Source of the DNA: Marinimicrobium hydrolyticum
Lineage (GTDB): Bacteria; Pseudomonadota; Gammaproteobacteria; Pseudomonadales; Cellvibrionaceae
Length of the DNA stretch: 64,000 nt
Assembly (NCBI RefSeq): GCF_030848505.1
Contig: NZ_JAVDDU010000005.1
Location: forward strand, 186,001 to 250,000
Direction of reading: 5' to 3'
Part shown: positions 36,108-44,296 of the stretch, one piece after another
Position numbering within the stretch: the stretch's first letter is position 1
Layout of the letters: each line of letters starts with the position of its first letter
Made by a program: the position numbers and the translations under genes
Notes under the pieces: model-generated
What the model was told of the DNA's origin: nothing
Database searches by the model: none
The model's input: only the letters and a program-made list of their open reading frames with translations

Positions 36108-39101
36108 ATGCGCTTATCCAGTCTTGCTAGTGTGCGCGGATTTCGCCGCTCACTGTTGAGCACGTCAATAATCGCCGTTACATTTGGTCTTAGTGGTTGT
36201 TTGGTGGAAGGGGATGAATCAACGTCAACCTCTACATCAAACTCCAATGCCCAGACAGTAACCAATCCCGTTCACGAAGTGGAATCCGAGCGCCAGATTA
36301 CCGGTGTAATTCAGGGTGTTTTGCGTGACCGCGTTACCGGAAATCCCATTGAAGGTGCTGTGATCAGCATCGGTTTGCGTTCAACAGAAACCAACGAGCA
36401 CGGTCAGTACGTTATTGAAGACGTTCCTGTAACCACGCCTACGTCTGATGGTGGTGGCAACGAGGTTTACCAGGTAAGTATTGACCTCCGTGAGGCCAGT
36501 TCCGGTTCCGACTACCCTTATCCAGATTTTTACTACGATACCGCTGAAGTTACTTTCGGCCGTTTCACGCCCATTGAAGCTCAGGAAATGGCGGGCGAGA
36601 ATTTCCAGCAGGGTACCTTTCATCAGGTGATTTCCGGCTTGGTATCCGCGCACGATATGCAGGTGGGTAAACTGTCCACTCGTGTTTCGGGTCGCGTGGT
36701 TGGTGCCTTGAATCAACTCAATCTTGAGCCTCACGCCCCCGTTGCCGGCGTTACGGTGTATCTTGAGCAAACTGCCAGCACCGCGCGCAGTAACCGCGTC
36801 GTGGCCGAAACACAAACCGACGAAAACGGTAACTTCTCCTTTGCAAACATTGAAGCTGGGGTGGGTCTCACTTTGCGGGCGTTCTATGAGGACGACTACG
36901 GCGATGAGTACTACAGCTCAAGCAGTTTTAGCGCTCCGCAGAGAGATGGCCAGGAGCTTCGCTTCACTTTGCTGGATGGGCATTCAGCAGGCGGTCTTCG
37001 TTCGAACGCACTGCAGTTAGAGTTGCTGGAGAACCAAGGTCCGATTCTCCGCAGTGTGACGCCGGAAAACTACAGTGACCTGTCTCTGTCTGACGGCACC
37101 GTAGAGGTTCGCTACACATTCAATCGCCCAGTTCGTGCCAACAACTACGCCACTGCACTTGATCCTTCCAGCTCCGCTATTCAAGGGCTGTACGCGGATG
37201 TTGAAGTGACTTACGACGGCACCAAACTTGATCACGGCGCTCTGCGTCCAAGTGATGATGAGCCCGGCCCCAACTACACGCTGCACTGGGAAAGTGACTA
37301 CACCGTTCTGGTTGTGAGCTTGAGAAACTTGGCTGACGCCGCACGCTACACGGTAGATATCAGCGGCGCCGAGGGCGCAAACAAGCTGGTTGACAGTGCC
37401 AATCGTCAGGCTCGGCTAAACAACTGGGGTAGTAACAATACCATCGCCAACCCGCGCGTTGAGTTCACCACACGTGGTGATGGAAGCCCTGAAGTTCCTG
37501 AGCCCGCTTTGGTGTATTCGGCGGTGGACAGTGTGGACGAAATCGTTCTTCAATGGGCGCCGGTAGACCATGCTCGAGCCTATCGCGTGTACACCCAGCG
37601 CGTAGAATTGAATCCGGACGTGACCAGTTATCTGCCCGGCTACTGGGAAGAGGATGAGATCACCACGGCGCGCTACAGCACCGCGGCGGAGCTGAACTCC
37701 AGCAACGGTAACCCCATGGCCGTTTACTTCAAGGTAACTGCTGTTAATGCTGACGGCATTGAAAGTGATTACAGCGAAGTGGTAGGTCCTGTTACCGACA
37801 CTGTCAGCCCGCGTTTTATTGTTTCCTCAAACGATGACCAAGTGGATGTGTCCGGTACAGAGTTTGTGCTGGATGTGAGCGAACAGATTCGTGAGTTGGC
37901 CGACGAAAGTGGCGCAAGTATTTCAGTATTGTTGCCCAATGGAGACGACGAAGCGATTGACGTCGTGGAAGTAGTAGCTGCCGCTGGCGATACGTTCATT
38001 GAAGTTGAGCTGAGCAGCGCCATTGCCATTCCCTCATTTGATGATCTTGCCAATGAAACCCTGGGCAGAATTCGCACGGGTTGGAATGGCATTACTATTG
38101 ACGGAATCGATCAAGCGCTGGATGACGCTGACTACGTAGAATACGAGCAGGTGAATATTCTGCCGCCTTTGAGTACCGGCCTGTGTATGACTGTGGCCAA
38201 CGACGCGGGCAATCTTTTCAGCCTGAACTCTGATCATTACGAGGACGGTATTCCCTTGGCTCTGAGCGTCAACACTATTGACTTGGGTGATGACGAAGTG
38301 GTGTTTGATGATGACACCGACACGCACTACGTCTTTACCGGCCCAAGCGGTGTTTGTCACAGCATCACAGCTTTGCTGAACTTTTATCACGACGAAGGCA
38401 ATAACAGTAGTGCCAGCAACGCACCGTGGATTGATGCCGCCGATGCTGATGGTGTTAACGTGGATGACCACGCTTATGGAGCTGCAGCGCAGTGGGCATT
38501 GAGTGGAGTGAGTCCGGCACTGTTGGGCAGCGTCACACTCAATGTGGATCATCGTCATTTCAGAATTTCACACCGAGTGGAGTCTTTGACGCAGTTGGCC
38601 ATTAATGGTGTGGATGAGTTCTGGACTGAACCAACCGATCTGTCCGCTTCTACTCTGAGTCAGCTGACCCAAAACGACGACCGATCTCGTCCGGGTTCGG
38701 CCAGAGTTCTGCCCGCTTACTCTCACTACTTGTTGCCAGGAGATGCACCGAATGACCCGCGTCCTGTCGTTCTTTACACTGGCGAGGATCTGGAGCAAGC
38801 GCATTTTGCATGGCGTGGTACGCCCGTAGGGCCCAGAACCACCACGGTAGTGTATGAGTTCCGCGAAGGTGCAGGCACCGACTTCGACGAACTGCAGAGT
38901 TCGTTGGAATCCGAAGGTATGCGCGTACTGCCCTACAGCCTGGACGAGTACGAGCGTTCCGTGGAAATTCTGCGTGTTGCACCTGGCGCGGTTCATGACA
39001 TCGCCGGTAATGCGAACAGCGGCTACACTCTGGTGCGTACCTACGTTCGTAGTGACGATCTGTCCGAGACTGAGGTTACTGATCACTATCGGCAGGACTA
39101 A
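36108..39101 (+). CDS. Large multi-domain surface lipoprotein (carboxypeptidase-regulatory-like, FN3-like)
   Basis: 997 residues from the ATG at 36108 (GGAG upstream). Lipoprotein signal with lipobox LSGC (about residue 31), then a Ser/Thr-rich linker. Two carboxypeptidase-regulatory-like beta domains follow (ITGVIQGVLRDRVTGNPIEGAVISI near 75; VSGRVVGALNQ...VAGVTVYLEQ near 190), then a Big_5-like domain (PILRSVTPENYSDLSLSDGTVEVRYTFNRPV near 310) and an FN3-like domain (DEIVLQWAPVDHARAYRVYTQRV near 480). The rest is acidic and beta-rich without a recognised catalytic motif. Probably an outer-membrane-anchored adhesion or binding protein. Confidence 0.7.
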   Translation: MRLSSLASVRGFRRSLLSTSIIAVTFGLSGCLVEGDESTSTSTSNSNAQTVTNPVHEVESERQITGVIQGVLRDRVTGNPIEGAVISIGLRSTETNEHGQYVIEDVPVTTPTSDGGGNEVYQVSIDLREASSGSDYPYPDFYYDTAEVTFGRFTPIEAQEMAGENFQQGTFHQVISGLVSAHDMQVGKLSTRVSGRVVGALNQLNLEPHAPVAGVTVYLEQTASTARSNRVVAETQTDENGNFSFANIEAGVGLTLRAFYEDDYGDEYYSSSSFSAPQRDGQELRFTLLDGHSAGGLRSNALQLELLENQGPILRSVTPENYSDLSLSDGTVEVRYTFNRPVRANNYATALDPSSSAIQGLYADVEVTYDGTKLDHGALRPSDDEPGPNYTLHWESDYTVLVVSLRNLADAARYTVDISGAEGANKLVDSANRQARLNNWGSNNTIANPRVEFTTRGDGSPEVPEPALVYSAVDSVDEIVLQWAPVDHARAYRVYTQRVELNPDVTSYLPGYWEEDEITTARYSTAAELNSSNGNPMAVYFKVTAVNADGIESDYSEVVGPVTDTVSPRFIVSSNDDQVDVSGTEFVLDVSEQIRELADESGASISVLLPNGDDEAIDVVEVVAAAGDTFIEVELSSAIAIPSFDDLANETLGRIRTGWNGITIDGIDQALDDADYVEYEQVNILPPLSTGLCMTVANDAGNLFSLNSDHYEDGIPLALSVNTIDLGDDEVVFDDDTDTHYVFTGPSGVCHSITALLNFYHDEGNNSSASNAPWIDAADADGVNVDDHAYGAAAQWALSGVSPALLGSVTLNVDHRHFRISHRVESLTQLAINGVDEFWTEPTDLSASTLSQLTQNDDRSRPGSARVLPAYSHYLLPGDAPNDPRPVVLYTGEDLEQAHFAWRGTPVGPRTTTVVYEFREGAGTDFDELQSSLESEGMRVLPYSLDEYERSVEILRVAPGAVHDIAGNANSGYTLVRTYVRSDDLSETEVTDHYRQD

Positions 39102-39140
39102 ACCGCCTAGGGGTTCGCGCAATGCAAACCCCGAACGGTT

Positions 39141-39172
39141 AAAAAAAGCGGCACTTCGGTGCCGCTTTTTTT
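39141..39172. terminator. Bidirectional intrinsic terminator
   Basis: AAAAAAAGCGGCAC - TTCG - GTGCCGCTTTTTTT: perfect 14-bp symmetric arms with a UUCG tetraloop, ending the lipoprotein gene. Confidence 0.96.
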
Positions 39173-39347
39173 ATGTCTGGCGTTTGTGGGTGGGCACGGT
39201 TTGGATCCCAAACGCGTCAATTGAGTCGGGCGGGGAGATCCAGCCTGCCGAGCGCTGTCCAAGTGCACGGGCATCCGAGTGCACGCCAAGTCGCGAGCGC
39301 TGTGCGATGAATGTACTTGTTCCACAGGTGTCGAAAGGGAGGTGATC

Positions 39348-39740
39348 ATGCAACTTCACGAGTTTCTCAATCAGGTTCAGCACAGTGGTAATTTATCGTC
39401 TCAGGATGCCGTCCTTAATGCGACAAGGGCGACCCTGGTGACGCTGGCGGAGCGTTTGAGAGGCAATGAGCCGAACCACTTGGCAGCCCAGTTGCCGCAG
39501 GGATTGGAAGAGTTTTTACAAGGTGAAAGTGCGGGCAAGGGAGAGCGCTTTGGCTTCGATGAATTTATGCGCCGCGTCTGTGATCGAGAAGGTGTGGACT
39601 TGGATACAGCGACCGTCCACGCGCGCGCGGTATTGGGTACCATAGCAGAAGCGATTGACTCTGGTGAGTTGGAAGATGCCAGGCAACAGTTGCCAAAGGA
39701 CATTAAACAGCTTCTGAATGAAGCGGCGGGCCAGCAATAA
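39348..39740 (+). CDS. DUF2267-domain protein
   Basis: 130 residues, ATG at 39348 directly after a near-perfect AAAGGGAGGTGATC ribosome-binding site. Two similar helical halves (DAVLNATRATLVTLAERLRGNEPNHLAAQLPQGLEEFL and DTATVHARAVLGTIAEAIDSGELEDARQQLPKDIKQLL) are the DUF2267 pattern. Function unknown; no signal peptide. The very strong ribosome-binding site suggests high expression. Confidence 0.8.
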   Translation: MQLHEFLNQVQHSGNLSSQDAVLNATRATLVTLAERLRGNEPNHLAAQLPQGLEEFLQGESAGKGERFGFDEFMRRVCDREGVDLDTATVHARAVLGTIAEAIDSGELEDARQQLPKDIKQLLNEAAGQQ

Positions 39741-39878
39741 GTAAACTAGAAGCCGTGGCAATGTGACTTTGGGTGCCGGCCAATCACCCTGTGTAAACCC
39801 TGGCGTCTCGGGTAGGTGTGCATGGCAGAGTAGGGTACACTGCTCGAAATGACTATTTTTCAGCAGCGATAGGGACTT

Positions 39879-41336
39879 ATGAGCAGGATTTTACCAAAAC
39901 TGTGCCTGTTGGCCGGGTTTATCGCAACCTCCGCCATGGGGCAGACGCTCAGTACTACATCGATTTCCCTGGGGCATCCGGCTAACGGAGATGTCGAACG
40001 GGTAGGGGAGTATCTTGCAGTTTCTGGCCACTCGGCTGAAAACCGCTGGTTATCGTTAATTGGTTTGGATGACTTTTCGCATTTGTCCGTTGAGATCCCT
40101 TCGGATGCGCAGTTTTTCGGTCGGATGAAACTCGCGGACGAAGCAAACGAGCAACTGGTCTTTCTCACTCAGGAGGGGCTTCGAGCCTTTTCGCCGCAAC
40201 ACGAACAACATCGCGCACTGGTCGAATTCAGTTCCATATACCCGTTAGCTGACCGGCAACGCTTGCGGTTTAAAGACTTTGCACGGGATGTTACCGGCTC
40301 CGGACTAAGTGATCTTCTTATTCCTGACTTTAAGTTCTATCACCTCATTATTCAACAGGCAAACGGAGAGTTTGAATCTTTTCGTCTGAATGTTGATGCC
40401 CAGGTCAGAACTACGGATACCAATGCACAGTTTACACCGCGACGACCCTATCTGGTGGATATGAGTTTGAATGGTAAAACAGATGTGGTCTTTGTGCGGG
40501 ACGGAAAGCTGTTGGCGTTTTTTCAGCGAGAGGACGGCACCTTCTCTGAGGATCCAATGGTCATTGACCCGGGGGTTGGCATCTCGCCAGATCACGAGGC
40601 TAATATCCGCGCGGGAGACGGCCGCGATTTCGCAGGCCTACGAATCTACCGCATGCACGAGTTTCAGGATCTGGATGGCGACGGTTTGGCCGATCTGGTG
40701 GTTCGGGAAGAATCCTTTGCGTCGGCCGTTGAGCAGGATTATACCTATCGTATTCATTACGGGAGGGAAGGAGAGGCTGGGCTTGAATTTGCCGCTGAGC
40801 CGGATACACGAATTGCGACATCAGGCATTCAATTCGAGCCGGTGTTCGAAGACATTAACGGCAATGGCCGCAAAGATTTCTATACGCCCAGCGCTCAGTT
40901 TGGTGTGGGTACTATTATTCGCGCGTTGTTACGCGGCAGTGCTCGTCTCGACATTGAATTTTATATGATGGATGAGTCGCGAAATTTCCCTAGAGAGCCG
41001 ACTTACCGACATCGGGCCAGTGCGGACGTTAGTATTGGTTCAGGACGAGTCGATTTGCCATTGGTAAAAGTGGCGCGCTTCGACAATAGCGGCCGAAAAA
41101 GTCTATTGGTTGGTGAGGGGCGCAGTGAGCTCGCTGTTTATGCTCCTGTTCAGGATGGGCTCTTCGAACGCAGGCCCACGACGTTCTCAATGTCATTACC
41201 GCGGGATGGCGCGCGCGCTAGAGTAATGGATCTTGACCACGCTGGCATCGAAGAGTTGGTATTGCCGTTCGATGCGCAGGACGAAGAAGGGCGCCGCAAT
41301 CGGGTTGTTTTTCTTATGGTTGTGGACGAAGATTAA
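39879..41336 (+). CDS. Exported FG-GAP/VCBS-repeat-like protein
   Basis: 485 residues. Signal peptide MSRILPKLCLLAGFIATSAMG, then beta-propeller-like repeats with Asp-rich loops: FARDVTGSGLSDLLIPDF, MSLNGKTDVVFVRDGKLLAF, FQDLDGDGLADLVVRE, FEDINGNGRKDFYTP and VMDLDHAGIEELVLPFD. The D-x-D/N-G-D pattern is typical of calcium-binding FG-GAP/VCBS repeats. Role unknown, probably periplasmic or surface. Its 3' end overlaps the convergent tesA by 23 bp. Confidence 0.7.
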   Translation: MSRILPKLCLLAGFIATSAMGQTLSTTSISLGHPANGDVERVGEYLAVSGHSAENRWLSLIGLDDFSHLSVEIPSDAQFFGRMKLADEANEQLVFLTQEGLRAFSPQHEQHRALVEFSSIYPLADRQRLRFKDFARDVTGSGLSDLLIPDFKFYHLIIQQANGEFESFRLNVDAQVRTTDTNAQFTPRRPYLVDMSLNGKTDVVFVRDGKLLAFFQREDGTFSEDPMVIDPGVGISPDHEANIRAGDGRDFAGLRIYRMHEFQDLDGDGLADLVVREESFASAVEQDYTYRIHYGREGEAGLEFAAEPDTRIATSGIQFEPVFEDINGNGRKDFYTPSAQFGVGTIIRALLRGSARLDIEFYMMDESRNFPREPTYRHRASADVSIGSGRVDLPLVKVARFDNSGRKSLLVGEGRSELAVYAPVQDGLFERRPTTFSMSLPRDGARARVMDLDHAGIEELVLPFDAQDEEGRRNRVVFLMVVDED

Positions 41337-41985
41337 CGACGCTGCCTAATTGCGCGGTTTCCTGCAGCAGGGGCAGCAAATCTGGCCAGACGTTTTCCAA
41401 AATTCGCGGTTGAGCCTCGGCTTTTGGGTGAATGCCGTCGCGCTGCATCAGGTTTAGATCTGTGGCTACGCCTTCAAGTAGAAACCCTACCAACGGAATT
41501 TCGTGTTGCTCAGCCAGGGCGGGATAGACTTCAGCGAACTGGTCCGCGTAGCGGCGGCCGTAACTGGGCGGAATTTGCATGCCCACCAAAAGAACTTGGG
41601 CACCCGCATCCTGACTTAATTTAATCATTTCGTTGAGGTTGTTGCGCAATGCACTGATAGGGTGGCCGCGCAAGCCATCGTTGCCGCCCAACTCCAAAAT
41701 AACCAAGCTGGGTTGGTGTCGCTCCAGCAAGGTTGGCAGCCGTGCCAAACCGCCCGTAGTGGTTTCACCACTGACGCTGGCATTGACAACTCTATGCCGG
41801 TAATTGTGGTCATCGAGCCTGGCTTGTAACAGGCTGACCCAGCCCTCATCCAAGTCTATCCCGTAGCCGGCGCTCAAGCTGTCCCCCATCACGAGGATGA
41901 CTGGCCGATCATTCTCCGAAGCCCACGTATTGAATGCCAGTACTAATGAAAAACACAGGAACAGACAACGTTTCAGGGGTTCCAC
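41314..41985 (-). CDS. tesA: Arylesterase / acyl-CoA thioesterase I (TesA, SGNH hydrolase)
   Basis: 223 residues from a GTG at 41985 with GGAG 8 nt upstream, which gives a proper signal peptide (EPLKRCLFLCFSLVLAFNTWA). In-frame ATG codons further upstream (to 42102) would put 39 unlikely residues before it. SGNH blocks: MGDSLSAGYGI (Ser), ASVSGETTTGGL (Gly), ELGGNDGLRG (Asn) and DGIHPKAEAQ (Asp-His). Periplasmic lysophospholipase/thioesterase. In most gammaproteobacteria it is divergent from ybbA; here ybbA is 17 kb away. Confidence 0.93.
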   Translation of the reverse strand: MEPLKRCLFLCFSLVLAFNTWASENDRPVILVMGDSLSAGYGIDLDEGWVSLLQARLDDHNYRHRVVNASVSGETTTGGLARLPTLLERHQPSLVILELGGNDGLRGHPISALRNNLNEMIKLSQDAGAQVLLVGMQIPPSYGRRYADQFAEVYPALAEQHEIPLVGFLLEGVATDLNLMQRDGIHPKAEAQPRILENVWPDLLPLLQETAQLGSVVNLRPQP

Positions 41986-42086
41986 AGCAGCGTCTCCATT
42001 AACGAGAGGGCGAAAGGCTTCAGCGCCAGAGGAAAAGTTTAGCATAGTGAGCCCCATCACCGGCAGGTTAGGGCGGTGGCACGGAG

Positions 42087-42102
42087 AGTAAAGAATTGTC
42101 AA
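42087..42102. repeat. 16-bp direct repeat, left border of the starch locus
   Basis: AGTAAAGAATTGTCAA, identical to 59255-59270. It lies in the tesA upstream region and abuts the terminator of the amylase gene. Confidence 0.7.
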
Positions 42103-42128
42103 AAAAAAAGGGGGCCAAAAAGGCCCCC
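42101..42128 (-). terminator. Intrinsic terminator of the pullulanase-amylase operon
   Basis: On the minus strand GGGGGCC, five T, GGCCCCC, then nine T. Strong terminator whose T-run touches the left 16-bp direct repeat. Confidence 0.93.
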
Positions 42129-42152
42129 AAGGTTAACCGCGTCCATCAGCAG

Positions 42153-44294
42153 TCATTCCGCACAACGGCTGACCATCATGGTGCCCTCTTCGAGACTGTC
42201 CTCGATCACAAAGCTGTAGACGTAGTCGCCGGCCTCGGGAAGGCTAATTGAGGATTCGGTGCCCGGCCCTGCGGCGATGGCCATAGGCTGCTCGGTGCCT
42301 AGGATGACCGGCGCGCTGCCCGCCACGGCGTACTCTTGGCTCCAGGTACTGCTGGCAAACTTAAAGGAAAAGCTGCCTTCGGCTTCGTCAACAACGACCT
42401 GATACAGGTTGTCTCCTTTGTAGCTGAATGCTCGGTATCCCGGTGTCGCATCAAAGCCGTTACCGCCAGGGTAAGTCCCGCGAATATACAGAGTCTGATC
42501 CAGTGGACCACTACCTTCGGCATCGGGGAGGTCACAGGCAGCCAATGGACCTTCGCCCACAATGCTGCCCGAGTCACAGCCAGGGTTGCGCTCCGTGGGG
42601 GCCTCGATATTCAGGAAGCGACCACTGAGAGGAGGGATCTGAATCGTGTAGCTCTCGTCATCGGCGTCGACGGTCTCATCACTCATCAGGTCCGCAAGAG
42701 CGCCATTGCTGCCAATTGCACAAGCGTCAAAGGTTACCTCCAAGGGTTCGTCGCTGACATTGAGCAGGTAGAGTACGGCTGAATCTTCATCGGCTTTGTG
42801 TGCGGCATACAAGTCACTGGAGGCGCCGGCAGGTACAGCCACTTGAGTGCGCTCCCCTCGATAGAGAGCCGGGTTGTTGGCCCGCATGTGCATCAGGTCG
42901 CGCAGGTAGTCGCGCAAATCAGCTTGTTGCTCATTGGCGGTAAACACGTCGTGCTCTACGCCGCTGGGCAAACCTTCGATTTTGCCGCTGTTGCGTGCCA
43001 CATGATCATCACACAGGCCCTGGGCGGCACAGTTGTCGGTAACCTGCTCGGCAAATCCTGGCACCTCATCGCCGATCTCTTCCCCATAGTAGAGTGTAAT
43101 CGGACCAGTGTAGGAGGCTAGGAAGCTGAAGGCGGCCTTATGGCGCTGCCAATAGTCCGCATCTTCAGGTTCAGCAATGTTGCCCCGCTGAAGTAAGTCG
43201 CCAAAGCGTACCAGGTCGTGGTTGCCGATAAAGCCATTAGGAATTGCGTGGCTTGGGTATTGGCCATGGGCGCTGACGATGCCGGCGTTGAGGTTAGTGG
43301 CGGTAGCGTTGCTTTGGCCACTTTCCTCAACCGCAAGGGTTTGTACCAGCGAGTAGCGCACAGGGAAGTCGAACGCTGAGCACAGGGCCGGATCGTCTTC
43401 CGGGCCATAGGCGTCAGAGGCAATTTCATCAGCGCCGCTCCAGATTTCGGCGACCATGTAACCCAGCGGGTTGACGGCTTCTCCATCGGCGTTGGTGTAG
43501 GAAACTGACGCGGACGCTTCCTCAACCGCTGCGCGAATAGCTCGCCAGCCGTCTAGCGGTACTTCGTAGGCTTGGTCGAGACGCCAACCGTCGATCTTCA
43601 GCTCCTTGATCCAGTAGGTGGCGACTTCCTTAAAGAACTCCAAGTCGTCCGGGTAAATGGCTTGGCGGCCAACACCGGAGCGCAGCTCTCCCTCCGTACT
43701 CACGATCAGATCGTTAATGGAGGGGTATTCATGGGCGTTTTGTTTGAAGTGACCAAAGACACCGTCAAAAAACACGTACAGTCCCAGCTCGTGCGCTTTC
43801 TCTACCATTTCCCGCGCCTCATCCAAAGTGCCGAAGCGGGGGTCAATCGCGAAGTAGTTACTGGCGTAATAACCGGTGGCATCCAGGCGGTCGGCCCAGA
43901 TGTCCTGTCCGGGAATTGGCACAGCGTCGAAGATCGGGGTCATCCAGATGGCGTTAAACCCCATATCGGCAATGTATTCAAGGCTGTCGGAAATGCCTTG
44001 AATGTCGCCCATATGGTGGCTGGTGCCGTAGCCTTCGCCGTGTCCAATGGAGGGGTTGCCATTAATAAAGGCTTCGGTCATCACCTGATAAATACGCAGG
44101 CTTTTGGCGGTTTCATAGGTGGGGGTATCGCAACTCAGCACGGCAACGGGGTCATGGCCATTACTATCGCCATTCCCAATATTGTCGTCGCCATTCCCAT
44201 TCCCGTCTGTGGGAGCGCGGCCTGGCGAGCTGCTTCCGCAGCCCACCAGTGCGCCCAGCACAACCGGTAGTAACAGTTTGTGCAAGGTCTTCAT
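42153..44294 (-). CDS. GH13 alpha-amylase lipoprotein
   Basis: 713 residues. Lipobox LVGC (MKTLHKLLLPVVLGALVGCGSSS) followed by a Gly/Asn/Asp-rich linker of about 30 residues, so outer-membrane anchored. GH13 barrel from about 65: DMGFNAIWMTPIFDA, DGVFGHFKQN, nucleophile Asp in IDGWRLDQAYEVPL, acid Glu in YMVAEIWSGADE, and FIGNHDLVRFGD. The C-terminus (from about 600) has a beta domain (LYIRGTYPGGNGF..., SFSFKFASSTWSQEYAVAG) resembling starch-binding modules. It starts 2 bp after the pullulanase stop with GGAGG inside that gene, hence coupled translation. Confidence 0.92.
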   Translation of the reverse strand: MKTLHKLLLPVVLGALVGCGSSSPGRAPTDGNGNGDDNIGNGDSNGHDPVAVLSCDTPTYETAKSLRIYQVMTEAFINGNPSIGHGEGYGTSHHMGDIQGISDSLEYIADMGFNAIWMTPIFDAVPIPGQDIWADRLDATGYYASNYFAIDPRFGTLDEAREMVEKAHELGLYVFFDGVFGHFKQNAHEYPSINDLIVSTEGELRSGVGRQAIYPDDLEFFKEVATYWIKELKIDGWRLDQAYEVPLDGWRAIRAAVEEASASVSYTNADGEAVNPLGYMVAEIWSGADEIASDAYGPEDDPALCSAFDFPVRYSLVQTLAVEESGQSNATATNLNAGIVSAHGQYPSHAIPNGFIGNHDLVRFGDLLQRGNIAEPEDADYWQRHKAAFSFLASYTGPITLYYGEEIGDEVPGFAEQVTDNCAAQGLCDDHVARNSGKIEGLPSGVEHDVFTANEQQADLRDYLRDLMHMRANNPALYRGERTQVAVPAGASSDLYAAHKADEDSAVLYLLNVSDEPLEVTFDACAIGSNGALADLMSDETVDADDESYTIQIPPLSGRFLNIEAPTERNPGCDSGSIVGEGPLAACDLPDAEGSGPLDQTLYIRGTYPGGNGFDATPGYRAFSYKGDNLYQVVVDEAEGSFSFKFASSTWSQEYAVAGSAPVILGTEQPMAIAAGPGTESSISLPEAGDYVYSFVIEDSLEEGTMMVSRCAE

Positions 44295-44296
44295 GT

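Noticed and set aside
26170-39785. 14-mer GGGTGCCGGCCAAT shared by the rpsP leader and the region before the FG-GAP gene
   Set aside because: Short, no conserved context around either copy; expected by chance at this length in 64 kb.
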